From CAZPNX01 sp964518765 (GTDB lineage: Bacteria > Edwardsbacteria > AC1 > EtOH8): a DNA stretch of 64,000 bases. Position numbers and translations under genes: made by a program. The stretch is taken from NCBI GenBank assembly GCA_964518765.1, contig CAZFJC010000014.1:1-64000 (forward strand), given 5' to 3'. Under the pieces are notes generated by a model, which did not search any database, was not told the DNA's origin, and worked only from the letters and a program-made list of their open reading frames with translations. Shown in pieces: positions 34,772-42,611 of the stretch. Every line of letters begins with the position of its first letter. Positions within the stretch are counted from its first letter, which is position 1.

Positions 34772-35816
34772 CTCCCGCCTGGACGGGATCGAGCTCGGCG
34801 GCCGTCCTTTTGTTACCCAGGAAATACGATAGAGCGGCGCTCCGCCGACACATCCTTTCGGTCACCTCCCGGTCGCCAATCCTCCGCATTCCCTGGACCT
34901 GGCGCCTTTTTCCGGCTATGGTCACCAGGTGCTCGGAGATCCAACATCCGGCGGAGACGATAGCTCTGGCCCACTGCCAGTCGCCCGATGACAGGGCCTT
35001 GGCCAGGGACATGGCCTCCAGCGCCATCCTTGACGGCCAGGTCCACAACAGACTCTCCGGAGAATAGTTCTTCAGCAGCATCAGCAGACTGTTGCGGTGG
35101 TTGAGGTACATCTTGCGGAACTCTCCGGCCGGAAGCGAGCCACCCGATAGGTGGTAGACCACCGACCCTGGCACCGCTGCCACCCGATAGCCCAGCAGGT
35201 GAAGCCGCCAGCAGAGATCGATCTCCTCCATATGCATGAAGAAGTCCTCGTCCAGCAGGCCCGCCTGCTCCAGGGCCGAACGGCGGTAGATAGAGGCCGA
35301 GCCCGAGGCCCAGAAGATGTCGGGGGGGCTGTGGTCATACTGGCCCAGGTCCTTCTCCAGGGTCTGAAAGAGCCTGCCGCGGCAGAAGGGGTAGCCGAAG
35401 ACGTCCATCAGACCGCCCGCCCCGCCCGAATAGTCGAAGGTGTCCCTCTGCCTCAACCATAATATCTTGGGCTGGGCGGCGGCCAGGCTGGGGTCGGCGT
35501 CCATAGCCCGAACCAGGTGCCCCAGCCAGCCTGGCTCGACCTCGGTATCGTTGTTCAGCAGCACCACGTACTCGCCGGCCGTCGATCTGATGCCCAAGTT
35601 GCAGCCGCCGGCGAAGCCCAGATTTCTTTCTGAGCGGATGATCTCGATGCCCGGATGCTTGGCCTTGGCTCTTTCCGGGCTGCCGTCGGTCGAACCATTG
35701 TCGACCAGATGGACCCGGCAATCGCCGTCGCCCGAGGCCTGCAGCGTCTCCAGGCAGCGCTCCAGCAGCTCCCAGCCGTTGCAGTGGGGGATGATGATCG
35801 CCGTCCGTTCAGCCAT
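34713..35816 (-). CDS. Family 2 glycosyltransferase (rhamnosyltransferase-like)
   Basis: This 367-residue GT-A enzyme has TAIIIPHCNGWELLERCL at the start, VDNGSTDGS, the NND metal motif (LLNNDTEVEPGW) and an ED-like FMHMEEIDLCWRL. It resembles WbbL-type transferases that add sugars to cell-surface glycans. No typical membrane helix is obvious. It pairs with the flippase-like gene downstream, suggesting surface glycan or glycolipid work. Confidence 0.92.
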   Translation of the reverse strand: MAERTAIIIPHCNGWELLERCLETLQASGDGDCRVHLVDNGSTDGSPERAKAKHPGIEIIRSERNLGFAGGCNLGIRSTAGEYVVLLNNDTEVEPGWLGHLVRAMDADPSLAAAQPKILWLRQRDTFDYSGGAGGLMDVFGYPFCRGRLFQTLEKDLGQYDHSPPDIFWASGSASIYRRSALEQAGLLDEDFFMHMEEIDLCWRLHLLGYRVAAVPGSVVYHLSGGSLPAGEFRKMYLNHRNSLLMLLKNYSPESLLWTWPSRMALEAMSLAKALSSGDWQWARAIVSAGCWISEHLVTIAGKRRQVQGMRRIGDREVTERMCRRSAALSYFLGNKRTAAELDPVQAGGGDPSSGLGDRRGREVRVH

Positions 35817-35834
35817 CTTTGGCTTCGCTTCCCC

Positions 35835-36572
35835 CTATAACCCCCGGGAGAGCCTTTCGGCCAGCCTTGGGGGCAGCCCGGCCTTGATTATCTTGGCCTG
35901 GGCTGCAGAGACATCGTACTCCACCCGGTGGATGACTGCCTCCCGCCTTTCCTCGTCGAACACAGCGTAGCCAGCCCGGGGGTCGCCGTCTCGGGGCTGC
36001 CCCACGCTCCCCACGTTGACGATATAGCGGCAACCGGCCTCCATCTGAAGGTACTCCCGGCCCACCACCGATACCCGCCCCCCACTGTTCCACTGCCAGG
36101 CCAGTGGTTGGTGGGAGTGGCCCACGAAGCAGACCTGACGCGGCATCCTCTCGAACTGGAACTCGGCCTCGTCGATGGACAGTAGGTAACGCCACTCGTC
36201 TGGGTGGTCGGGGGTGGAGTGGACCGCCAGGAAGCTGTCGCCCCCACCGATGCTTAGCACCAGGGGCAGCCCGGCCAGGAACCGCCTTTCCGGCTCCGAG
36301 AGCCTGCCGGCCGTCCACTCTGCCGCCGTCCGGGCGCTGCGGTTGAAGTAGCTCATTTCCAACTTGCCTACCGATCCCCAGTCGTGGTTGCCGGCCACCA
36401 CCAGGTCGGTGGTTTTCCGAACGGCTGCCAGGCAGGCTTGGGGATCGGCCCCGTAGCCCACCACGTCGCCCAGGCAGACTATGCGGTCCACCCGGCGTCG
36501 TCCGATGTCGTCGAGCACCGCCGTCAGGGCCTCGAGGTTGGAATGGATGTCGGATATTATGGCGAACCTCAT
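35835..36572 (-). CDS. Calcineurin-like metallophosphoesterase (YfcE/MJ0936-like)
   Basis: This 245-residue enzyme has all phosphoesterase blocks: SDIHSNLEAL, CLGDVVGYG, VVAGNHDWGS and FVGHSHQPL, forming a dinuclear metal site. It is cytoplasmic. The substrate is unknown; small phosphodiesters are typical, so action on cyclic nucleotides cannot be excluded. It overlaps the nusB stop by 4 bases. Confidence 0.93.
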   Translation of the reverse strand: MRFAIISDIHSNLEALTAVLDDIGRRRVDRIVCLGDVVGYGADPQACLAAVRKTTDLVVAGNHDWGSVGKLEMSYFNRSARTAAEWTAGRLSEPERRFLAGLPLVLSIGGGDSFLAVHSTPDHPDEWRYLLSIDEAEFQFERMPRQVCFVGHSHQPLAWQWNSGGRVSVVGREYLQMEAGCRYIVNVGSVGQPRDGDPRAGYAVFDEERREAVIHRVEYDVSAAQAKIIKAGLPPRLAERLSRGL

Positions 36573-37000
36573 ACCTCTACGCCGCCGGCATTTGAACCCA
36601 TCTCATGGAAGATCCTGTCCAGGACACCGTTAACGAACTTAGAGGAGTCCTCCTCCCCGTATTCTTTGGCCAGCTCGATGGATTCATCGATGGCCACCTT
36701 GGGCGGCACCTCGGCCCCCAGGTAGAGAAGCTGAGCCGCCCCCAGTCTGAGGATGTTGCGGTCGACCACCGCCATCCGCTCCAGGCTCCAGTTGTCGGCT
36801 GCCGATATGATCCGACGATCGATCTCGCCCCGGTTGGCCTGCACCGCCTCGGCCAGCAGCCTGGCAAAATCCTGTAGACCCTCCTCCCCTGGCTCCATGC
36901 CGGCCGCCGCGGCTACCGCCTCGTCCGGATCGACCTCACAATATTCCATCAGGTAGAGGGCCTTGAGGGCCAGGGCCCGGGACTGCCGCCTTTTGCCCAT
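36569..37000 (-). CDS. nusB: Transcription antitermination factor NusB
   Basis: This 143-residue all-helical protein has RRQSRALALKALYLMEYCEV and the conserved C-terminal block (RLGAAQLLYLGAEVPPKVAIDESIELAKEYG, given in part). NusB acts with S10 on boxA of rRNA operons. It follows ribH directly, a common arrangement. Confidence 0.95.
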   Translation of the reverse strand: MGKRRQSRALALKALYLMEYCEVDPDEAVAAAAGMEPGEEGLQDFARLLAEAVQANRGEIDRRIISAADNWSLERMAVVDRNILRLGAAQLLYLGAEVPPKVAIDESIELAKEYGEEDSSKFVNGVLDRIFHEMGSNAGGVEV

Positions 37001-37474
37001 CTATTTGGCCGGAAGCTGGCGGTAGATATCGGCCATCTCCATGGCGAACAGGGCGGCCTCCCAGCCCTTGTTGCCCGACTTGCTGCCGGCCCGCTCCAGG
37101 GCCTGATCCAGGTTATCGGTGGTCACCACCCCGAAGATGGCCGGCACCCCGGAGGACAGGGAGACGTGGGCCACCCCCTTGGCCACTTCGGCCGCAATGT
37201 AGTCGAAGTGCGGGGTGTCGCCGCGGATGACCGCGCCCAGGCAGATGACCGCCTGGTATCTCTTGGACCTGGCGACTCGGTCGGCTACTGCCGGTATCTC
37301 GAACGAGCCCGGCACCCAAATGATGTCGATCTTGTCTTCATCCCCGCCGTGGCGCTTCAGGCAGTCTAGGGCCCCGTCCAGCAACCGCTGGCTCACCAGG
37401 TCATTGAAGCGCGAGACCACGATGCAGAACCTCTTGCCGGCCGCGCTCAGCTGGCCCTCGATGGTTTTTGGCAT
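37001..37474 (-). CDS. ribH: 6,7-dimethyl-8-ribityllumazine synthase
   Basis: RibH condenses DHBP with the ribitylamino-pyrimidine. The 157-residue protein has [42 protein letters not shown] and the catalytic His region. The ATG at 37474 has AAGGAG 7 bases before it and is preferred to 37528. It lies 50 bases after ribBA. Confidence 0.97.
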   Translation of the reverse strand: MPKTIEGQLSAAGKRFCIVVSRFNDLVSQRLLDGALDCLKRHGGDEDKIDIIWVPGSFEIPAVADRVARSKRYQAVICLGAVIRGDTPHFDYIAAEVAKGVAHVSLSSGVPAIFGVVTTDNLDQALERAGSKSGNKGWEAALFAMEMADIYRQLPAK

Positions 37475-37524
37475 TTTTGTGCTCCTTAAGTGTCTGTTGC
37501 CTTCTTGGCGTTTATGCCGAGACA

Positions 37525-38754
37525 TCAATGGTTACGGCATTCGATGGCCCCCAGCAGGTGTCCCATCTTGTCGCGCTTGGTCCGCAGGTAACGGACGTTG
37601 GCCGGATGGCACTTGACCGGCACCGGGATGCGACTGGAAATCCTCAGCCCGTGCCCTTCCAAGCCGGCGATTTTATCCGGATTGTTGGTAATCAGCCGAA
37701 TGGAGGACAGACCCAGATCCTTCAGTATCTGGGCTCCGATGCCGTAATCCCTCTCGTCGGGCCGGAAGCCCAAGGCCAGGTTGGCCTCGATGGTGTCCAG
37801 GCCCCGGTCCTGGAGCCGGTAAGCCCTCAGTTTGTTGTAAAGGCCGATGCCCCGGCCCTCCTGCCGCATATAGAGGAACACCCCCCTTCCCGCCCGCTCG
37901 ATCATCTGCAGGGCCTTGCCCAGCTGCTGGCCGCAGTCGCAGCGCACCGAACCCAGGATGTCGCCGGTCAGACACTGGGAGTGGACCCGCACCAGCACCT
38001 CCTTCCTCCCCCTGACCTCCCCCTTGACCAAAGCCAGATGGTGGTAGCTCTCCAGCTGGTCCTCGTAGACCAGCAGCCGGAAGTTCCCGTATTTGGTGGG
38101 CAGCTTGGTCTCCAGCACCTTCTTCACCAGCTTCTCGCTCCTGCGCCGGTAGGCAATCAAGTCCTTGACGGTGACGATGGGGAGCCGGTGCTGTCGGGCG
38201 AAGGAGTAAAGCTCCCCGCCCCGGGCCATGCTGCCGTCCTCGGACATAATCTCGCACAGCACCCCGGACGGGTAGAGCCCGGCCATCCGGGCTAGGTCAG
38301 AGGCAGCCTCGGTATGCCCGGCCCGTCTCAGCACCCCGCCTTGGGCGGTGCGCAGGGGAAAGACGTGCCCGGGCCGGGCCAGGTCCCCAGGTTTGGTCCT
38401 GGGATTTATCAGAGCCCGGATGGTGGCCGCTCGATCATGGGCTGAGATGCCAGTAGTGGTTCCCCTCCTGGCGTCCACCGAGACGGTGAAGGCGGTGCCG
38501 TGGAGGGCAGTGTTGCCCGTTGTTTGCGGCGGTAGGTCCAGGTCGCGACAGCGGGTATCCGGCAGAGAGACACAGATCAAGCCTCTGGCGTGTTTGGCCA
38601 TGAAATTGATCGCCTGGGGCGTGGCCTTCTGGGAGGCCATTATCAAGTCGCCCTCGTTCTCCCGGTCCTCGTCGTCCACCACCACCGCCATTCCGCCTCT
38701 TCTGATGGCTGCGATGGCGTCGCTTATGGGATCGAATTTCCTTTTCGGTGTCAT
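37525..38754 (-). CDS. ribBA: Bifunctional DHBP synthase / GTP cyclohydrolase II
   Basis: This 409-residue fusion has the DHBP synthase half ([29 protein letters not shown]) and the GTP cyclohydrolase II half with the zinc cysteines ([18 protein letters not shown]) and [16 protein letters not shown]. It supplies both precursors of riboflavin. It overlaps ribE by 4 bases. Confidence 0.97.
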   Translation of the reverse strand: MTPKRKFDPISDAIAAIRRGGMAVVVDDEDRENEGDLIMASQKATPQAINFMAKHARGLICVSLPDTRCRDLDLPPQTTGNTALHGTAFTVSVDARRGTTTGISAHDRAATIRALINPRTKPGDLARPGHVFPLRTAQGGVLRRAGHTEAASDLARMAGLYPSGVLCEIMSEDGSMARGGELYSFARQHRLPIVTVKDLIAYRRRSEKLVKKVLETKLPTKYGNFRLLVYEDQLESYHHLALVKGEVRGRKEVLVRVHSQCLTGDILGSVRCDCGQQLGKALQMIERAGRGVFLYMRQEGRGIGLYNKLRAYRLQDRGLDTIEANLALGFRPDERDYGIGAQILKDLGLSSIRLITNNPDKIAGLEGHGLRISSRIPVPVKCHPANVRYLRTKRDKMGHLLGAIECRNH

Positions 38755-39335
38755 TTTTTACCGATCAATGATTCCACGTGCTTGGCCACCATGTCCACTT
38801 CTATGTTGACCCGGTCCCCAGTCCTCCAGCCGGAGGCGGTGGTGGCCTTCAAGGTGTGTGGCACGATGGATATGGAGAACCCAGCGGAAAGCCTTGTGGC
38901 CACCGTCAGGCTGATGCCGTTGACAGCCACCGAGGCCTTTTCCGCCAGGTATTTTCTCAAGCCCTGGTCCACCGATATCTCCAGTATCCAGTGTTCGGAC
39001 CGCTTGGTTATCCTTCCCAGCCTGCCCACCCCGTCGACGTGGCCGTAGACCAGGTGCCCGCCCAGCCTCTCGCCCAGCTTGACGGCCCGTTCCAGGTTTA
39101 TCTTGGTCCCGGCTAGGTAACTCCCGGCGATGGTCCTGTGCAGCGTCTCGGCGCTGAGGTCGGCGGCGAAGCCCCCCTTGGGCAGTCCGGAGACGGTCAG
39201 GCAGGCGCCGTCCACCGACACGCTCTCGCCCATGGTCAGGTCGCTCCAAGGGACCTCGACCTCCAGCCGCGCCGACCCGCCTTGGCGAAAAAGCGATTTG
39301 ACCTTGCCGGTGGCCTCGATGATGCCGGTGAACAT
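38751..39335 (-). CDS. ribE: Riboflavin synthase, alpha chain
   Basis: This 194-residue protein starts MFTGIIEATGKV and has two lumazine-binding barrels, each with the paired G-x-C/S-x-x-V-NGISLTV-type motif (VDGACLTVSG and VNGISLTVAT). It dismutates ribityllumazine to riboflavin. The start shares one base with the ribD stop (TAATG). Confidence 0.97.
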   Translation of the reverse strand: MFTGIIEATGKVKSLFRQGGSARLEVEVPWSDLTMGESVSVDGACLTVSGLPKGGFAADLSAETLHRTIAGSYLAGTKINLERAVKLGERLGGHLVYGHVDGVGRLGRITKRSEHWILEISVDQGLRKYLAEKASVAVNGISLTVATRLSAGFSISIVPHTLKATTASGWRTGDRVNIEVDMVAKHVESLIGKK

Positions 39336-40465
39336 TAGTTTTTAGCCTTGCGGCCTGCCGGTCGCGCCTCTATCAGTAAGTCGCGGCCTGATGGCGACGG
39401 GGTCATAAGTTCGTATTCCATCGACGGGCCTAGCTCGGCCAACCCCATCTCCCCCACCGCAGCCGCCCCGTCGCCCCCGATTATCCGGGGCGTGTAGAAC
39501 AAGGCCACCTTGTCCACCAGCCCCGCCCTCAGCATCGAGGCCGCCACCTGGCCGCCGCCCTCTACTAGTAATGTATAGTATTCATGGAGACCCATCCTCC
39601 TCACCAGCTTCTCCAGGTCCACCCGGCCGGTATGATCGGCATCGATGGTCCAGACCTCCACCTCCCGCTTGGCCAGTTCCTTGAGCTTCCCGGGGTCAGC
39701 TCTGCCGGTCGTCGCCAGCACCGTCTTGGCCTTGGTCTGGTCCCAGATCTTAAGGCTTAGCGGCGTCCGGAGCGTGGAATCGACTAGGAACCGCGTCGGC
39801 TGCCTGTCCTCCGGGTTGTCCACCAGGCGGACGGTGAGCTCCGGATCGTCGGCCATGGCCGTCCCCGCCCCCACCAGCACCGCCTCGGACTCCAAACGCA
39901 TCCGGTGGACCCGCTGCAACGATTCCGGGCACGAAAGGCCGCGTGATTCCCCGGACCTGGTGGCGATGCGGCCGTCCAGGCTCAAGGCCAGCTTCAGGGT
40001 GACGAAAGGCAGGCCGGTGGACAGAAATTTTTCGTAAACCTCATTCAGCATCTCGGCCTCGCAGCTAAGGATCCCTGCCTCCACCTCGATCCCGGCCTCC
40101 CGAAGGGCCCGCCCTCCCTGGCCGCATACCTTGGGATTTTTATCTTCGACGGCATAGACCACCCGCGACACCCCCGATTTGATGATGGCCTCTACGCAGG
40201 GGGGCGTCCTTTTGTCGGTGTGGCAGCACGGCTCCAGGGTGACGTAGAGCGTGGCCCCCTGGGCCAGCGCTCCGGCCTCGTCCAGGGCCAGGGCCTCGGC
40301 GTGGGGTCCGCCCGGCCGGCGGTGGTAGCCGCTGCCCACCACCCGTCCACCGTTGACCACTACCGCCCCCACCATAGGATTGGGCCGGGTGTCGGCCCCG
40401 CCCCTGGATGCCAGCTCCAGGGCCAGGCGCATGAATCGTTCGTCTTCGTGGCGATCGGCAGACAT
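39335..40465 (-). CDS. ribD: Riboflavin deaminase/reductase
   Basis: RibD (376 residues from the ATG at 40465) has a zinc deaminase domain (HAEALALDEAG, TLEPCCHTDKRTPPC) and a C-terminal reductase domain (PFVTLKLALSLDGRIATRSGES). It catalyses the second and third steps of riboflavin synthesis. A second in-frame ATG at 40483 lies in the loop of the leader terminator, so either start is bound to that hairpin. It is the first gene of ribD-ribE-ribBA-ribH under the FMN riboswitch. Confidence 0.96.
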   Translation of the reverse strand: MSADRHEDERFMRLALELASRGGADTRPNPMVGAVVVNGGRVVGSGYHRRPGGPHAEALALDEAGALAQGATLYVTLEPCCHTDKRTPPCVEAIIKSGVSRVVYAVEDKNPKVCGQGGRALREAGIEVEAGILSCEAEMLNEVYEKFLSTGLPFVTLKLALSLDGRIATRSGESRGLSCPESLQRVHRMRLESEAVLVGAGTAMADDPELTVRLVDNPEDRQPTRFLVDSTLRTPLSLKIWDQTKAKTVLATTGRADPGKLKELAKREVEVWTIDADHTGRVDLEKLVRRMGLHEYYTLLVEGGGQVAASMLRAGLVDKVALFYTPRIIGGDGAAAVGEMGLAELGPSMEYELMTPSPSGRDLLIEARPAGRKAKN

Positions 40466-40491
40466 AAAAAAACCCTGAAGCATCTTCAGGG
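40466..40491 (-). terminator. Riboswitch terminator hairpin, merged with the ribD start
   Basis: On the minus strand a perfect 8-base-pair stem (CCCTGAAG / CTTCAGGG, loop ATG) is followed by seven T and then directly by the ribD ATG. The only Shine-Dalgarno-like bases (AGGG) are inside the stem, so the hairpin could also hide the ribosome site. Confidence 0.85.
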
Positions 40492-40509
40492 TGGACCCTC
40501 ATCCTCTTT

Positions 40510-40624
40510 CCTTCTCCCATCCGGACTTTACCGTCGGCCCCGGAATTTCACCGGATCAGTCCCGCCCTAAGCGGGACTCGCGGGCTTTGACCGCCGGTCG
40601 GGGAATTACGCCCCGCCCTGAAGG
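40510..40624 (-). promoter_or_regulatory. FMN riboswitch (RFN element)
   Basis: The minus strand carries the RFN core in order: GGGCG..TAATTCCCCGACCGG, GGCGG, AGCCCGCGAG, a variable hairpin (CCCGC..GCGGG), GATCCGGTGAAATTCCG, GGCCGACGGT and AGTCCGGATGGGAGAAGG. It lies just before a terminator and ribD, so FMN binding should stop transcription of the riboflavin operon. Confidence 0.97.
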
Positions 40625-40631
40625 ATAATTA

Positions 40632-40660
40632 AATATACCCCATCGGACGGGTAAAGTCAA
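40632..40660 (-). promoter_or_regulatory. Sigma-70 type promoter of the riboflavin operon
   Basis: TTGACT (40660-40655) and TATATT (40637-40632) are 17 bases apart on the minus strand. Transcription would begin near 40625, exactly at the 5' end of the riboswitch. The -35 box overlaps the last bases of ftsY. Confidence 0.85.
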
Positions 40661-41583
40661 GGATGTTCTTTCCCCAAGGGGGCAGGGCCGCCCAGTAGGC
40701 CCTCCACAAACTCTTGCGGATCGAACTCCTGGAGGTCCTCAGTCCCCTCGCCGGTGCCCACCCAGGCCACCGGGATGCCCAGCCCCTGGCGGACGGCTAG
40801 GACGATGCCACCCTTGGCCGTGCCGTCAAGCTTGGCGAGGATGATGCCGTCGACCCGGGTCGATTCGGAGAACAGCCGTGCCTGGGCCAGGCCGCTCTGT
40901 CCGGTGGTGGCATCCATCACCAGCAGGCCTAGGTGGGGCGCTCCCGGCATCCTCTTGCCGATGGCGGATTGGATCTTTCGCAGCTCGTCCTGGAGGTGCT
41001 TCTTGTTGTGCAGGCGGCCGGCCGTGTCCACCAGCAGGACGTCGGCGCCCCGGGCTTGGGCCGCGGACACCGCGTCGTAGGCTACTGAAGCGGGATCGGC
41101 CCCGGGCTTGGATGCGATCAGCTCGGCCCCCGCCCTTCCGGCCCAGGCCGCCAGCTGCTCGCCGGCCGCCGCCCGGTAGGTATCGGCCGCGGCCATCATC
41201 ACCCGGTAACCCAGTTTTGACAGCCGGCATCCCAGCTTGCCGACGCTGGTGGTCTTCCCCGCGCCGTTGACCCCCGAGACCAGCCACACCGCCGGCCGCG
41301 GGCATCCCTCCCGGCCCGGAAAGGGCGGCTTTAGGCCAGGGCCGAGGATCTCAAGCATCTCCGTCCTCAGCCTCTCCAAGGCCGACCGCTCGGCCGGGCC
41401 GCGCCGCACCGCCTCCAGAAGGCGGCCGGTGGCCGCCGACCCGACGTCAGCCGACAGCAGCAGGGCTTCCAGTTCGGAGGCCTCTTCCCCGGTCAGCTCG
41501 CGTTTGCCGCTGAGGGTCCGGGCTACCGCTCCGAAAACCGCCCTGCGGGCCTTGTCCAGGCTCAGTCCTATCGACTTGAGCAT
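40657..41583 (-). CDS. ftsY: Signal recognition particle receptor FtsY
   Basis: This 308-residue SRP receptor consists of the N and G domains only (no acidic A domain), with GVNGAGKTTSVGKLG (104-118), DTAGRLHNKKHL and LAKLDGTAKGG. It partners Ffh in membrane targeting. The end overlaps the riboflavin promoter. Confidence 0.97.
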   Translation of the reverse strand: MLKSIGLSLDKARRAVFGAVARTLSGKRELTGEEASELEALLLSADVGSAATGRLLEAVRRGPAERSALERLRTEMLEILGPGLKPPFPGREGCPRPAVWLVSGVNGAGKTTSVGKLGCRLSKLGYRVMMAAADTYRAAAGEQLAAWAGRAGAELIASKPGADPASVAYDAVSAAQARGADVLLVDTAGRLHNKKHLQDELRKIQSAIGKRMPGAPHLGLLVMDATTGQSGLAQARLFSESTRVDGIILAKLDGTAKGGIVLAVRQGLGIPVAWVGTGEGTEDLQEFDPQEFVEGLLGGPAPLGKEHP

Positions 41584-41630
41584 CCTCCCTTTCTCCGCTG
41601 CTCGGGTTTATGCCCCCAAGGTATAAACAG

Positions 41631-41649
41631 GCCGGCCCTTGAGGCCGGC
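41631..41649 (-). terminator. Hairpin after the CorA-like gene
   Basis: A 7-base-pair GC stem (GCCGGCC / GGCCGGC) lies between the CorA-like stop and ftsY start. No T-tract follows on the minus strand, so termination strength is uncertain. Confidence 0.4.
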
Positions 41650-41675
41650 TCGGTTCCGCCGCTGCCCACCCTCCC

Positions 41676-42584
41676 TCACCACTTCTTGAACTTCCAAAAC
41701 AAGTAGAAGCCGACCACCGACACCAGGGCCATGCCGATGATGATCCAGAAGGCCAGGGGGTGGCGGGAAAGGGGGATGCCGACGTTCATGGAGAAGGCGC
41801 TGACCACGAAGGTGGGGACCATGATGCCGATGGTGATAATGTTCAAGGTCTTCATCAGAACGTTGAGGTTGTTGGAGACGATGGAGACCCTGGCGTCCAT
41901 CAGCCCGGCCAGGATGTTGGAGTAGATTTCGGCCTGGCGGTAGCACTGGTTGTTCTCGATGATGATGTCGTCCAGGTACTCGGCCTCCTCCTGCGTCAGC
42001 CCCACCTTGGAGGCGTTCAGCTTCAGCTTCTCGCTGACGATGCCGTTGGAGTTGATGGCGTTCAGATAGTAGACCAGACTCTTCTCCAGGGTGAAAAGGT
42101 TCAGCAGGTACTTGTTCTCCATGGAGGCGTTGATCTTGCCCTCCAGGGAGTCGGTGACCATGTTGATGATCTTGAGGTGTTCCACGAAGTGGACGATGGT
42201 GCGGTAGATCAGTTTCAGGGCCAGGTCGGCGTAGGAGCCGATCCGGCTGAAGCACTTGCCCTCGAACATCGGCACCTCATCGGCCATGACCACCACCATC
42301 CGGTCGCGGAAGAGGAAAATGCCGTAGGAGGCTATCTTGAATAGGAACTGGTCGTGGGCCGAGTAGTTCTTAGGCCGCTTGACGATTATGGCCAGGTGCT
42401 CGGGCTCGAACTCCAAGCGGGCCTGCTCGTCCGGGTCCAGTGACGAGGCCAAGGTGTGCTCGTCTATCTTCAGCTCCTCGACCAGGTAGCGACGCTCGGC
42501 CTCGTCCGGATTGTAGTACACCCGGATGGGGCCTGACTCGGACTCCTCCACCCTTCCCCCGGCCAAGCGGTAGTGTTTGAGCAT
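41676..42584 (-). CDS. CorA-like divalent cation channel
   Basis: This 302-residue protein has a large cytoplasmic N-terminal domain and two C-terminal membrane helices joined by the loop FSMNVGIPLSRHP. The MN of the CorA GMN motif is kept, with Ser replacing Gly, as in some YfjQ-type members. It ends in a basic tail (FKKW). It probably moves Mg2+ or another divalent ion as a pentamer; the Ser variant may alter selectivity. Confidence 0.88.
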   Translation of the reverse strand: MLKHYRLAGGRVEESESGPIRVYYNPDEAERRYLVEELKIDEHTLASSLDPDEQARLEFEPEHLAIIVKRPKNYSAHDQFLFKIASYGIFLFRDRMVVVMADEVPMFEGKCFSRIGSYADLALKLIYRTIVHFVEHLKIINMVTDSLEGKINASMENKYLLNLFTLEKSLVYYLNAINSNGIVSEKLKLNASKVGLTQEEAEYLDDIIIENNQCYRQAEIYSNILAGLMDARVSIVSNNLNVLMKTLNIITIGIMVPTFVVSAFSMNVGIPLSRHPLAFWIIIGMALVSVVGFYLFWKFKKW

Positions 42585-42611
42585 ATCCCGACCTCTCTGG
42601 ATGGACCTGTT

